A stretch of 64,000 nucleotides of DNA from Acidimicrobiia bacterium (lineage in GTDB: Bacteria; Actinomycetota; Acidimicrobiia; Acidimicrobiales; Bin134). Shown piece by piece: positions 52,497-61,818 of this stretch (position 1 is the stretch's first letter; each line of letters begins with the position of its first letter). A program made the position numbers and the translations under genes. Below the pieces are notes generated by a model. The model ran no database searches, had not been told where the DNA came from, and saw only the letters and a list, made by a program, of their open reading frames with translations. Location of the stretch: NCBI GenBank assembly GCA_022825005.1, contig JAJDYU010000085.1:62001-126000 (forward strand), given 5' to 3'.

Positions 52497-53308
52497 CGGC
52501 TGAGCCTCCAGGCCGGGGCCAGTACCCGGGCGCAAAGGGCCGAAGACAAGACGGCCAGGAGAAGGAGAAACTGCTGACCCAGCGGTGAGGTCATCCAACG
52601 GCCCACGTCTTTGGCTGCGAAGCCCGTGATGGCGAGCATGGCGACGGCCATCACCACGGTGACGGCGATCTGAGGCATGAGGGCGGCCACGTGTCGGTGA
52701 AAGTGTCGAGCCGTGTCGGCCGCTTCATTGGCCTCCTCGGCCAAAACCCCGGCCAAGCCCACCCACTGCGAACCACCGCGGAACGCTTCGGTCAGCACAG
52801 TGGCCAGCATCTCGGCAACAGGGCGCCGGATGGTTGTGGCAAAGCGGTTAGCGGCTTCAACCAGGCCCCCCGTTTCGCATTCTGCTGCCATGCTCCGGGC
52901 CGCCGAGCCGACTCGGCCGGGGATCAGCGGCGCGGCCTGACGGACTGCCTCTACCACCGTTGGAGCTACCAAGGCCTGATTGGCCAAACCATTGGTCAGC
53001 TGGGCCAGTTCATCGCACTCTCGCAGGCTGCGGCGCGAACGGATCTGCACTGCAATGGCCCAGACCCCGACTGCGGTCAGCGTCGTGGCGGCCAGTCCAG
53101 TGGTCGCTCCGACCAACACGAGGCCGGTGAAGAATCCGAGCCCGACCGCTGCCACCGCTGCTATCAGACCGGTTCGAAGAGGCAGTCGTTGGGACAGCAC
53201 GACACTTCCCAGCAGGAACGACGTGGGACTGCTCCCAGTAGTCGGCCACCACACCAAGGTCATCAGCGCGACTCCTGCGAGCAAGACGATGACGGCGAGT
53301 CCGGTCAT
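52493..53308 (-). CDS. Tad pilus inner-membrane platform protein TadB-like
   Basis: 271 residues, four or more membrane segments. T2SSF-type features include RSRRSLRECDELAQLTNGLANQALVAPTVVEAV and AEMLATVLTEAFRGGSQWVGLAGVLAEEANEAADT. It overlaps tadA by 4 bp and tadC by 4 bp. The pair TadB-TadC is standard for Flp systems. Confidence 0.82.
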   Translation of the reverse strand: MTGLAVIVLLAGVALMTLVWWPTTGSSPTSFLLGSVVLSQRLPLRTGLIAAVAAVGLGFFTGLVLVGATTGLAATTLTAVGVWAIAVQIRSRRSLRECDELAQLTNGLANQALVAPTVVEAVRQAAPLIPGRVGSAARSMAAECETGGLVEAANRFATTIRRPVAEMLATVLTEAFRGGSQWVGLAGVLAEEANEAADTARHFHRHVAALMPQIAVTVVMAVAMLAITGFAAKDVGRWMTSPLGQQFLLLLAVLSSALCARVLAPAWRLSR

Positions 53309-54849
53309 CGGAGGCTGATTCCCACGGATTGGTACAGCCGCTCAACTTGTCCGTGGGGCCGGCCCGCGGGGTCGGCCCAGCGTTGGCCGGGACGGAGGCT
53401 CCACAGACACCGGGTGTCAATAGTGTCCCGGTGTTCGTCGTAGCTGACGATCTGGGAGACGTCGGAGATCACCCGTTCTCCAAGTTCGTTGCGGCCCATC
53501 CACACCAGGAGTTGAACGGCGATGGCAATCTGCTGGCGGGCGAATCGAGGGTCGGCACCCTCGCTGCACGCATAGGACAGCAGCTTGGCCAGTACCCCCG
53601 CGCCGGGTTGGCTGTGCAGGGTGACGAGACAGCCGCTGAGTCCGCTGCTCATTGCGTCCAACAGGGCCAGGGTCCCCTCGCCCCTGGTCTCGCCGATCAC
53701 CAGTTTGGACGAGTTGGCCCGCTTGGCGTCGCGGATGTGGTCGCTCATGGCCAGCTTTCCCACGCCGTCGTTGTTGGCATCACGGGTGAGGCGCTCATAG
53801 CTGTTGGGATGGATGCCGTACTGGGCCAATCTGAGCTCGGGAGTGTCCTCGATAGTGTCGATCCTTTCGGAGTCGTCAACGGTGGCCAGCAGAGCCTGAC
53901 AAAGGGTGGTCTTGCCTCCCCCCATGGCCGCGGCAATCACGATGTTGGCCCTGACCGGCCCCGAGACCGCCCCAACCAGGATCTTCTGAAGCGGCGCCGC
54001 GGCTACATCGAGGTCGTCCAACGTGGCCTTTCCGGCCATATTCGACCGCAGCACCATCGTGGGGGGATGGCACATGAACGCCTCAGCGTGGAGTCTCCAC
54101 CGGTCGCCCAGACGGATGTCCAGGCGGTTGTCGAGCACGTCGAACCGCTGGGGCTGGCCACCGGAGAAGCTGGCCAAATGGCGGGCGGTTTCGATCAGCT
54201 CGTCGTTGGAGGCAAAGGGTGAGTTCCGACGCTCTCGCTGCCCTTCGGCCCGATGGACAATCATGCATTCGCCGCCCCTGATCTGAAACTCCTCTACCCC
54301 GGTTTCTTCGAGCAGGTCGGCCAGGCGGGTCTGGGCGGCTTGAGAAGCGGCCCACAGATGGGTCTCGCGATCGAGGGGATCAAGGCGACGAGGAGCGACC
54401 GCGGACCACGCCAAGCGGCGCCCGAGCCGATGCAATCGGCGCTGGTCGCGCCGGGTTGGTTCCGGGGATATCCAGAGGCTGACCACCCGCTGGAGACGAA
54501 TTCTCTCTCGGTCGGGCCGGTCTTCGGCTACCACGACCGAGACGATTGGCGTCGTTCGACGCGAGCCCGTGTCCAACCGGAGCAGTGAGCGGACGTCGGA
54601 GCTGTCGGCAGTGGTGATCCACAACACCGCGGCAGCCGACGCCAGAGCGGATTCGAGGCGGATCTCTGGCTCGTCGTCCCGCATCAACAGCACGGTGGGG
54701 TGACCAGCGGCCGATGCCTGGTCGACTTCAGCCGGCGAGGTGGCCAATGCCGCACCCGGCGCAGCGCCGGCCATGCCTTCCAGCACGCTGTCCATCACCC
54801 GGTCCACTTCCTCGGCATCGAGCCATCGGTCTCCCACGGCCAACAGCAT
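53305..54849 (-). CDS. tadA: Tad pilus secretion ATPase TadA/CpaF with extra N-terminal domain
   Basis: 514 residues from the ATG at 54849, whose first base overlaps the stop of the cpaB-like gene by one base. Walker A is AMGGGKTT (about 308-315), with ANSSKLVIGETRGEGTLALLDAMSSGL giving the Walker B and His-box region. The first 150 residues (DRWLDAEEVDRVMDSVLEGM, then VLLMRDDEPEIRLESALASA) are not part of a normal CpaF. They look like a small alpha/beta domain. It powers pilus assembly. Confidence 0.88.
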   Translation of the reverse strand: MLLAVGDRWLDAEEVDRVMDSVLEGMAGAAPGAALATSPAEVDQASAAGHPTVLLMRDDEPEIRLESALASAAAVLWITTADSSDVRSLLRLDTGSRRTTPIVSVVVAEDRPDRERIRLQRVVSLWISPEPTRRDQRRLHRLGRRLAWSAVAPRRLDPLDRETHLWAASQAAQTRLADLLEETGVEEFQIRGGECMIVHRAEGQRERRNSPFASNDELIETARHLASFSGGQPQRFDVLDNRLDIRLGDRWRLHAEAFMCHPPTMVLRSNMAGKATLDDLDVAAAPLQKILVGAVSGPVRANIVIAAAMGGGKTTLCQALLATVDDSERIDTIEDTPELRLAQYGIHPNSYERLTRDANNDGVGKLAMSDHIRDAKRANSSKLVIGETRGEGTLALLDAMSSGLSGCLVTLHSQPGAGVLAKLLSYACSEGADPRFARQQIAIAVQLLVWMGRNELGERVISDVSQIVSYDEHRDTIDTRCLWSLRPGQRWADPAGRPHGQVERLYQSVGISLR

Positions 54850-55472
54850 CAGCGGTTTGCCTCCTGCTCGCACCGGGGCCAGCTGCCGGGAGGCGATTCC
54901 CAGATCCACCACTGTTTGTCAGAGAGCACCGCGGCCAGTTCGGGATTCGATTCCACGGTCACGCTGGATTCAGCCGTACCGTCGTCAGCCACCGCCACCA
55001 AGGTCGCCAGGGCGGCGGCGCATCCACCGGGCGAAGGTGAGAAAACTGCTCGGTCTCCGGGGGCCGGACCGGGACTGGGCCACATCTCTTTGCTCACCAT
55101 GAACCGCATCAGGGTGGTTCTCCTGGCGTCGTCGCCGCTTTGGCGGAGCCGCAGCATTTGGGGAGAAAGCAGCGTTCCCTCTGGCACATCCACCGCGGCG
55201 ACGGTGCCTGCCAGCTCCGATGGGTGGACGAAGAACCCCGCCAGATCGACTGGCATGTCGATGGTTGCGTGTTCACCGGGCGGGTGTCCCGCGGTCCACC
55301 GCTGGGCTGCGGCTACCACCGGCACTTCCGGGGTGTTTCCGCCATCGCGGGACAAAGCTGCGATCGCCGCGAAAGTAGCGGCGAGAACAACGGCCGCGGC
55401 GAGCAGGCGCCACCGGAGACTCACCGGCCAGGATGTCGGGGACCATTGCTCGCGGCTGGGACCGCTCACCAC
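54849..55472 (-). CDS. CpaB-like pilus assembly protein (SAF domain)
   Basis: 207 residues, GTG start. N-terminal membrane helix (RLLAAAVVLAATFAAIAAL), then a SAF-like segment (ATIDMPVDLAGFFVHPSELAGTVAAVDVPEGTLLSPQML) in which the VPEGTLLS motif is typical of CpaB/RcpC. The C-terminal half is Pro/Ser-rich with no homology. It overlaps both neighbours, so it belongs to the Tad operon. CpaB helps in secretin or periplasmic assembly. Confidence 0.7.
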   Translation of the reverse strand: MVSGPSREQWSPTSWPVSLRWRLLAAAVVLAATFAAIAALSRDGGNTPEVPVVAAAQRWTAGHPPGEHATIDMPVDLAGFFVHPSELAGTVAAVDVPEGTLLSPQMLRLRQSGDDARRTTLMRFMVSKEMWPSPGPAPGDRAVFSPSPGGCAAALATLVAVADDGTAESSVTVESNPELAAVLSDKQWWIWESPPGSWPRCEQEANR

Positions 55473-56800
55473 AAGGTCACCTGTTGATCGACATATCCGG
55501 AGGGCTCTCGGAACCAGGACAGATCAGAAGCCAGAGTCTCGGTGTGATCGTCGCCCTGTTCTGAGGTGTACTGGACTTGGAGCTTCCACTCCCAAAAGCC
55601 GCGGCGGGGGATCGACCAGCGGCAACTACCGAAGCGCTCTTCCCAGTCCGATGTAAGGGAAAGCACGCCGCTGGCCGGAACAGTCCACGGGGGAAGTTCA
55701 GAGGGCGAGCACCAAATGGTGGTGGGATCGATCCGAGGAAATGCCCTCTGGAACCATTGGCGGCGTTCCAGGCTCAGTCGGTCCCACAACGCCGCGGCCT
55801 CGCGCGCTTCACCGGCGGCGGCCGCACCGCCGGGAACACGAAGCTTGGCCAGATCCGCGGCCTCGTGGGGGAGCAATTCCCGGAGTGATACGCCGACGGC
55901 GTTGGCAGTCCACCGGCAGCCGGCGGTCGAAGCATCCCACACGTCGAGCGTGGTTGCCGGCTGCAGTGCCGTCCAGTGGCGAACTGGGCTGTTGGGGTTC
56001 GACGCTGCCGTCAAGAACAAATCTCCACCGGGGACCTCGGAGTGGTGCCCGGAGAATCCGGGGGAGTAGGGAACGATCGACTCCCATCGCAGCCTGCCGA
56101 GTAACGCCTGTTTCTGATCGCTGCTCCATGCCGTTGTGCAGACCTTGGGCGGGGACTCCCACGGGCAGTTGTTCGCGATGCCATCGGTCAGGCAAGGAAC
56201 CAAACAGCCGCCGTTGGCGCACGGATTGAAATTGCCCCAGTCGATGTCGCCGGGGTTGAAGAAGGGCGGGTCCGGGCTCGGATCGGGAGGAGAGGGGGTG
56301 GGGTCCGGGCTCGGATCGGGAGGAGAGATCGTTGGCGGCGGGCTCGGCGACGGTGAATCATGGACGTGGTCGATGGGTTCGCGCCGTTGTCCGGACCACC
56401 GGTAGTTGGTGTTGCTATGACCATTCCATGTGGTCCAGGTGCCGGGTCCAGAAGGTTGGGGGAGGCTGCTATGCGGGCCGTGTCCGCAGTTGCTCGTGTT
56501 CCGGCATGAGCTGGACGCAGATCTGGAAGTGACTCGAACGTCGCACTGGTCGATGATCTCAAAGACACAGTTCGAGGGCACATGGGCGGTGTAGTGGGTC
56601 CAGGAGTTGACGTGCGTCCACGTCTCCGTGCAATTCAGCACGTCGGAAGGGCACCGTCCCGACCCGCTGGCCGCTACCAGGGTGGTCTGTTCATGGGCGT
56701 GTGCGTGCGGGTCCTCGGAAGCCGGCAGGGCGAGGCCGGCAGCAAGCAGGCCTACGGCAAGCAGAGTTCTCAATATCGCCGTGCTTGGAGAGGTAGTCAT
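55466..56800 (-). CDS. Secreted Cys/Trp-rich protein with Pro-repeat linker, unknown
   Basis: 444 residues from the ATG at 56800 overlapping the lipoprotein gene stop by 4 bp. Signal peptide (AILRTLLAVGLLAAGLALPASE). An N-terminal Cys-containing region (CPSDVLNCTETWTHVNSW) and a Pro-rich linker of two 11-residue repeats (PSPPDPSPDPT) precede a C-terminal domain with a Cys-containing core (CSPSELPPWTVPASG). It is placed ahead of CpaB in the Tad operon; a surface role with the pilus is inferred. No homologue recognised. Confidence 0.7.
   Translation of the reverse strand: MTTSPSTAILRTLLAVGLLAAGLALPASEDPHAHAHEQTTLVAASGSGRCPSDVLNCTETWTHVNSWTHYTAHVPSNCVFEIIDQCDVRVTSRSASSSCRNTSNCGHGPHSSLPQPSGPGTWTTWNGHSNTNYRWSGQRREPIDHVHDSPSPSPPPTISPPDPSPDPTPSPPDPSPDPPFFNPGDIDWGNFNPCANGGCLVPCLTDGIANNCPWESPPKVCTTAWSSDQKQALLGRLRWESIVPYSPGFSGHHSEVPGGDLFLTAASNPNSPVRHWTALQPATTLDVWDASTAGCRWTANAVGVSLRELLPHEAADLAKLRVPGGAAAAGEAREAAALWDRLSLERRQWFQRAFPRIDPTTIWCSPSELPPWTVPASGVLSLTSDWEERFGSCRWSIPRRGFWEWKLQVQYTSEQGDDHTETLASDLSWFREPSGYVDQQVTLW
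56268..56330 (-). repeat. Two 33-bp repeats in the Pro-rich linker
   Basis: Units begin at 56268 and 56301 (GGGTCCGGGCTCGGATCGGG) and encode two copies of an 11-residue PSPPDPSPDPx linker, differing mainly at the last residues. Confidence 0.85.
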
Positions 56801-57870
56801 GGGCTGGCCTCGAAGGCCCGATAGTGGCACCCGATGGCCAAGTCGCTGGGAGGGCGGCTCTCCCGCCCGGTTTGTCTAGCCCACACATAACCGAAGAACG
56901 CGTGGTAGCAGTTGTGGGCCCCGTCGGGAAGGCCGAGTCCGGCATTCTCACTTGCATGGGTTTCGATGATCGACAGCAAAGGCGGCCAGCAGGAGGGAAG
57001 GGCTTCGTTGGGCTGGGCAGGGTCGGTCGAAAACTCGGCACTGGGGTGAGCGGCCACGATCTCTGCGCAACGCTGGGCCAACCATCCCGGAGGCCGGGGC
57101 GCGGCCGGGTTGTATCCGATGGACGGGCAAACTGCCAGCGGCCTTGGCCGGTCGTCGCCGTGCAGGGAATGAGCCGTGACCGCGTCGGAAAGGCAGGTTA
57201 CGCCGGCCTCGGTCCACCAGTATCGGGCGAACAACTCAGAGAGGTGGGCAAGCCCGCCCAAGCAAGCGTGGATAGCTTGGGCGGAAACCGCTCCGAACAC
57301 CGTGTCGGGGCTGTCAATGGCATCGTCTGACTGCTGGCGGGCACACTGCTGCACCCACGCTCGCGCTCCGGGAGTGTCCTCAATGGTCCCATCCCAATGG
57401 CCGCGGGCATCCCTGCTTGCATCCAAAGACGGGTGGTCGGCGGGGACCGCCAGCACAACGAGGCGGCGGCGGTCGTCCCAGGTGTAGACGCCGTCGCCAA
57501 ACTGGTGAAAAGGACTTTCTTGAGAGGCGCGAAGCAGAGCCGAGGAATCTCGCGGCTTTTCAGAGGGAATTGCATTGTGATTGGGCACATCGCCGGGATC
57601 CCTCCCGGCGGTCGAAGCTCGGTAGGAACTGCCGGTGGAGAAATCCCTGTCGGCCGGGCTAAGAGTTGAACTCGGAACGGGTGATGGATCAGAAGCAGCG
57701 GGCACGGAATGATCCTCGACTGCTTCGACCGGCTCGACCGCTGGCTCGCCGACGGTCTGCTCAGTGATTCCGGGCGAGAAGACATGCGCTCCGGCGTCCC
57801 CTGAACCACAGTTTGCGGCGACTAGCACAAGGAGGAGAAAAGGCCCTGTGGCCTTCCAGACCGCACTCAT
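56797..57870 (-). CDS. Putative lipoprotein or secreted protein at the head of the Tad operon
   Basis: 357 residues from the ATG at 57870. N-terminus MSAVWKATGPFLLLVLVAANCGSG looks like a lipoprotein signal, although the residue before the Cys is Asn, which is unusual for a lipobox. A disordered Pro/Ser/Glu stretch (to about residue 95) leads to a domain with many Cys (QQCARQQSDD, HACLGGLAHL, VTCLSDAV, AVCPSIGYN, PSCWPPLL, HNCYHAFFGYV, IGCHYRAFE) likely forming disulfides outside the cell. No homologue recognised. It is the first gene of the operon. Confidence 0.6.
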   Translation of the reverse strand: MSAVWKATGPFLLLVLVAANCGSGDAGAHVFSPGITEQTVGEPAVEPVEAVEDHSVPAASDPSPVPSSTLSPADRDFSTGSSYRASTAGRDPGDVPNHNAIPSEKPRDSSALLRASQESPFHQFGDGVYTWDDRRRLVVLAVPADHPSLDASRDARGHWDGTIEDTPGARAWVQQCARQQSDDAIDSPDTVFGAVSAQAIHACLGGLAHLSELFARYWWTEAGVTCLSDAVTAHSLHGDDRPRPLAVCPSIGYNPAAPRPPGWLAQRCAEIVAAHPSAEFSTDPAQPNEALPSCWPPLLSIIETHASENAGLGLPDGAHNCYHAFFGYVWARQTGRESRPPSDLAIGCHYRAFEASP

Positions 57871-58029
57871 TCGGCCCTCCGTTCGATTCTTCTCGATGGG
57901 GGCCGGCGAGGCCGATAGCACTGGCTCAAGCCAGTGGGGGTACCTTAACGGCTGAAGTTTCAGTTGTCTATAGCCAATTTCAAGAAATTCCCACCCTAGA
58001 ATTCCCCGCAAGACGTTGAGAATATATAT

Positions 58030-58058
58030 TATGTAAAGCTATCGGTATTGATTGGCAA
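58030..58058 (-). promoter_or_regulatory. Possible promoter for the Tad operon
   Basis: In the AT-rich gap 57871-58153, minus-strand TTGCCA (58058-58053) and TACATA (58035-58030) have a 17-bp spacer. Downstream is an AT stretch (AATATATATT). Weak -10 match. Confidence 0.35.
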
Positions 58059-58099
58059 CTCCTGATGAAAGACAACACCTTCCGCGTGGGTAAACTTTA

Positions 58100-58126
58100 T
58101 TGACCACAGTTTCCAACCCTTATCTG
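58100..58126 (+). promoter_or_regulatory. Possible promoter for the MpaB-like gene
   Basis: TTGACC (58100-58105) and TATCTG (58121-58126) are separated by 15 bp, short but possible. It lies 28 bases before the ATG at 58154. The rest of the region holds no gene. Confidence 0.3.
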
Positions 58127-58153
58127 CCGGACCAACTCGATCTTCCAAGATAG

Positions 58154-59332
58154 ATGGACATTCCTACCGACTACGACAACCCTGGCCAGGCGCGGGCCTT
58201 GGCCCTTGAGCCTGAGATGGCCAAGAACTACGTCGCCCATACAACTGTCGGCGACCCCTTGGCCGATGCGGCCGTAGAGGCGTTCTCGGCGATGAAGCGA
58301 TCGGAAGCGTCCCGGATCATCTCGGCGTACATGAATCCCTCCGAGAAGAATGAGCTGCCTGAGGTGCCCCCGGAGGTTCGCGCGCTCTTCGACGATGTCT
58401 TGACCCCGCCAGACTGGCTCGATCTTCCCGCACTGACTCCTGGCATTCACATGTTCCACAGGAACCGGAAGATGGTGGTGGCCGGAATGCTGGCCGGAGT
58501 CCTCGTGGAGGGCTTTTCCACCAACATCAGCGAGTCCTTCTTCGTCACCGGCCGATTGCGCGACCAGGGCGTCCGGCGCCTCCAGCAAAATAACCGCCAC
58601 ATGGTGGAGATCTTCCTACCCGGTGGCATGGGGCCATATGGAGACGGATGGAGGCTTTCATTTCGCATCCGCCTTGTCCATGCCCAAGTCAGGTATTTGC
58701 TCCAGAACTCGAAGGACTGGGACACGGATGCTCTTGGCATCCCGTTGAGCGCGGCCCATGTGGGCTACGCGATCACTGCGTTTTCCGCCCGGCTTCTCAA
58801 GCACATGAGGAGTCTGGGAGCAAAGTTCAGCGAAGAGGAGGCGGAGAGCTTCATGGCGACGTGGCGCTATTCGGGGTTGCTCATGGGGATACCCGAGTCG
58901 ATCCTCTTCAATGGTGAGGAAGATGCGTTGAAGCTGTATGAGATCGGCACAATGTGCGAGCCGGAGCCCAGCGCCTCATCGGTCGTTCTGGCCAACTCCC
59001 TGGTCAACTCGGCCCCTCTCGTGGTCGGTATCAACGACCCAGAGGAGGGACAGAAGTTGTCGCAGTACGTCTATAAGGTGTCGCGGGCGCTTATCGGAGA
59101 CTCGCTGGCCGATTCTTTGAACTATCCCAAGCAGTCCACGTTCGGCGTGCTTCCCTGGTTCCGCGTACAGGCCAAATATGACCGCTTCACGTCCCGGTTT
59201 CTCCCCAAGATCGCCCGCAAAAGCAACATTTCCAACTTCACCACGCTTATGTCGGGGTCCTGGTACCACGACGAGGGCATCACCTACCACCTGCCCGATC
59301 ATGTCTACGCCGAGGAGTCCAGCCAGTGGTGA
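58154..59332 (+). CDS. MpaB/DUF2236-like oxygenase-family protein
   Basis: 392 residues, ATG start. Family pattern seen: IRLVHAQVRYLLQNSKDW near residue 173, ALGIPLSAAHVGYAITAFSARLLKHMRSLG, and MATWRYSGLLMGIPESILF. These match the helical MpaB/latex-clearing-protein-like family, some members of which bind haem via the conserved His. Haem binding here is not shown. No signal peptide. It is followed after 38 bases by the MMPL gene. Confidence 0.75.
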   Translation: MDIPTDYDNPGQARALALEPEMAKNYVAHTTVGDPLADAAVEAFSAMKRSEASRIISAYMNPSEKNELPEVPPEVRALFDDVLTPPDWLDLPALTPGIHMFHRNRKMVVAGMLAGVLVEGFSTNISESFFVTGRLRDQGVRRLQQNNRHMVEIFLPGGMGPYGDGWRLSFRIRLVHAQVRYLLQNSKDWDTDALGIPLSAAHVGYAITAFSARLLKHMRSLGAKFSEEEAESFMATWRYSGLLMGIPESILFNGEEDALKLYEIGTMCEPEPSASSVVLANSLVNSAPLVVGINDPEEGQKLSQYVYKVSRALIGDSLADSLNYPKQSTFGVLPWFRVQAKYDRFTSRFLPKIARKSNISNFTTLMSGSWYHDEGITYHLPDHVYAEESSQW

Positions 59333-59370
59333 AGCTGACTTACCGGAAGGCACGTCACTAGGACTGAGAC

Positions 59371-61818
59371 ATGTTCCGCTGGCAGGCCCGCAGAATCCAG
59401 AGATCACCCCAACTGGTCCTTCTGGCCTTGGGAGCGGTGACGCTGGCCCTTCTGGCCGGGTTCCTGGTCAGGGATCAGCCTGAGGGCCCCATCGACTCCA
59501 CAGGTATCTTCCTTCCCGCCGACAGCGACTTGGCCGAAGCCACCGACGTGATCAGGGAGAGCTTCCCTGCTGCCGCAGATCTACGGGTGGTCCAGATACT
59601 GGCCAAGGGCGACGTTCTTACCGCTGATTCACTTCGGATTGTCAGAGACCTGCAAGCGGCCATTACCAGCGATCCGGAGATCGCACCGTTTCTAGTAGAC
59701 GAACCCCTCTATGGCTACGTCCAGCTGATCGAGCTCGCCGCGGCCGATGTAGGGCTGACTCTGGACACAATCACCAGCACCCAGGTCAGTCTGGGGCTGG
59801 CCCAGTTGGCCCAGGACCCCGAGAGGGCTGAACTGAGCGACCTGCTCGGCCGCTTCGTGGCCCGCGACGACGCCGGCACTCCAATCGCCGGGCTCTCGCT
59901 GGTCATTCTCGATGACATCGACGATGCGCTCGGCCAAGAGAGGGCGCAGCTGCGAGCCCATGAGATCGCCAAGGGATTCGATACTGCATCCCTCGACGTC
60001 ACGATCATCACCCTGGCCAAGAGCGACGCCGAGGGCAAGGACGCCCGGGAGGAGAACCTGGTGGTTCTCACCGTGATCGCCCTCGTCATCATCGTGGTTT
60101 TGTTGGCCCTCTTCTACCGGACTCAGTCGGACGTCCACATCACCATGCTGGGCCTCGGCATGACGATCCTCTGGACGCTTGGCGCCATCTCCTGGCTCTC
60201 CCCCGGCGGCATCGGCATAGTCGATCCCGACAACATCCTCCTCACTTTGGTTCCCGTCCTATTGATCAGCTTGTCGGTGGACTACGCCCTTCAGATCATC
60301 GGCCGCTATCGAGAAGCGCTGCGCGACGATTCTGAGACTGACGACGATGCCTCAGGCCGAGCCATCGCCCGGTCTGTCCGGCTCTGCGGTGTTCCGGTAT
60401 TGCTGGCCGCGGGCACCACCGCGGTCAGCCTGCTGGCCAACTTGAGCAGCCGGTTCGAACCCATCGCCGATTTCGGAATCATCGCCAGCATCGGAGTCAT
60501 CTCGGGCTGGATCGTCATGACCAGCTTCGTGCCGGCCGCCCGATTGGTGCTGGACAAGCGACTGGCCGCCAAGGGAAAGAAACCGACAACCCGCCCCGTG
60601 GCCGACACCATTCCCGGAGCGGCCGCCGTTTTGCCCCGTGTTGCTACCTCCGTTGTGCGCCGCCCAGTACCGGTCTTGGGCGCGGTCATCGTCATTACAG
60701 CGCTGGCCGTGGTGGCTGCCGGCAACCTCAGCACCACCTTTGCCGTCAAGGACTTCTTGCCCAAGGACTCTGACACGTTCAAGAGCTTCGACTTCCTGGA
60801 AGAGAACTTCGACGGCAGCGCCACGCTTATGACGGTGCTTATTGAGTCCGACCTCGAAAGCAGTCGAGCAGTTAGCGACCTAACCGACCTTCACTCCACA
60901 CTGGTTGACTCAGAACGCCGACCGAACGGCATCGTGGGGCCTCCATTGGCCTCTGCTGGGACGCTGCTGGCCGATTGGACAAGCCACGACGCCGACGTGG
61001 CGGCTGCCTTTGAGAGTCTGGCCGCTGGCGGGGTGGCCGCTGAGGAAGAGGTCCGCCGGGCCTGGGAGACCTTACAGATGGCGGACCCCGCAGGTTTCGC
61101 CGAGGTGATAGACCTCCGCGCCGCCGGACTCGACCGCACCATCATTCAGATACCCGTCGCAGTTGAGGACAACGAGGCGCTCCAAGTATTAATCGACGAA
61201 ATCGAGTCGCTTTGGGGAGGCGCCGACGGAGAAGTCACCGTCACCGGAGGAGACGCCCTAATCGCCCTGATCACCGAGGAACTGGCCGCCAGCCAGGCGC
61301 TCAGTGTTGGTCTTGTCATCGCTGCCGCTCTGACGATCCTCGTGGCGTACTTCGGAATCAGCCGATCTCGCCCTGCCCTCGGGTTGATCACCATCATTCC
61401 CATAGCGGTAACCCTTGCCTGGCTGCTTGGCGCCATGTGGGTGTTCGGGATCTCCTACAACATGGGCACCGCGCTCATGGTGGTGCTCACGATCGGGATT
61501 GGCGTCGACTACACAATCCACCTGACGCATCGCTTCTTGGAGGAGAACGAGGAGGCGGACCAGGTCGTCGACGGTATACGGAATGCGATGACCACCACCG
61601 GCGGGGCTCTCCTGGCCAGCGCGCTCACAACTGCCCTCGGCCTGTTAGCGCTGCTCTTCTCTCCGCTTGTGCCGATGCAGGAGCTGGGAATACTCGCCGC
61701 GGTGGCCATCTTGTTCGGCCTCATTGCCACCTTCACCGTGCTCCCCTCGCTCCTGGTGCTATGGGCGCGTTACCACCGCTGGCGCTCCCAAAGGTCCAAC
61801 CTGGCCGGCAGCGGCTAA
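59371..61818 (+). CDS. MMPL/RND-superfamily transporter
   Basis: 815 residues. First helix at residues 12-32, then a periplasmic domain, then a six-helix bundle (residues about 230-400) and a second copy of domain and bundle (residues about 430-800). RND/MMPL features: LTLVPVLLISLSVDYALQIIGRYRE, AGTTAVSLLANLSSRFEPIADFG and VLTIGIGVDYTIHLTHRFLEEN. It is likely a proton-driven exporter of hydrophobic molecules; cargo unknown. It overlaps the convergent SDR by 4 bp. Confidence 0.88.
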   Translation: MFRWQARRIQRSPQLVLLALGAVTLALLAGFLVRDQPEGPIDSTGIFLPADSDLAEATDVIRESFPAAADLRVVQILAKGDVLTADSLRIVRDLQAAITSDPEIAPFLVDEPLYGYVQLIELAAADVGLTLDTITSTQVSLGLAQLAQDPERAELSDLLGRFVARDDAGTPIAGLSLVILDDIDDALGQERAQLRAHEIAKGFDTASLDVTIITLAKSDAEGKDAREENLVVLTVIALVIIVVLLALFYRTQSDVHITMLGLGMTILWTLGAISWLSPGGIGIVDPDNILLTLVPVLLISLSVDYALQIIGRYREALRDDSETDDDASGRAIARSVRLCGVPVLLAAGTTAVSLLANLSSRFEPIADFGIIASIGVISGWIVMTSFVPAARLVLDKRLAAKGKKPTTRPVADTIPGAAAVLPRVATSVVRRPVPVLGAVIVITALAVVAAGNLSTTFAVKDFLPKDSDTFKSFDFLEENFDGSATLMTVLIESDLESSRAVSDLTDLHSTLVDSERRPNGIVGPPLASAGTLLADWTSHDADVAAAFESLAAGGVAAEEEVRRAWETLQMADPAGFAEVIDLRAAGLDRTIIQIPVAVEDNEALQVLIDEIESLWGGADGEVTVTGGDALIALITEELAASQALSVGLVIAAALTILVAYFGISRSRPALGLITIIPIAVTLAWLLGAMWVFGISYNMGTALMVVLTIGIGVDYTIHLTHRFLEENEEADQVVDGIRNAMTTTGGALLASALTTALGLLALLFSPLVPMQELGILAAVAILFGLIATFTVLPSLLVLWARYHRWRSQRSNLAGSG

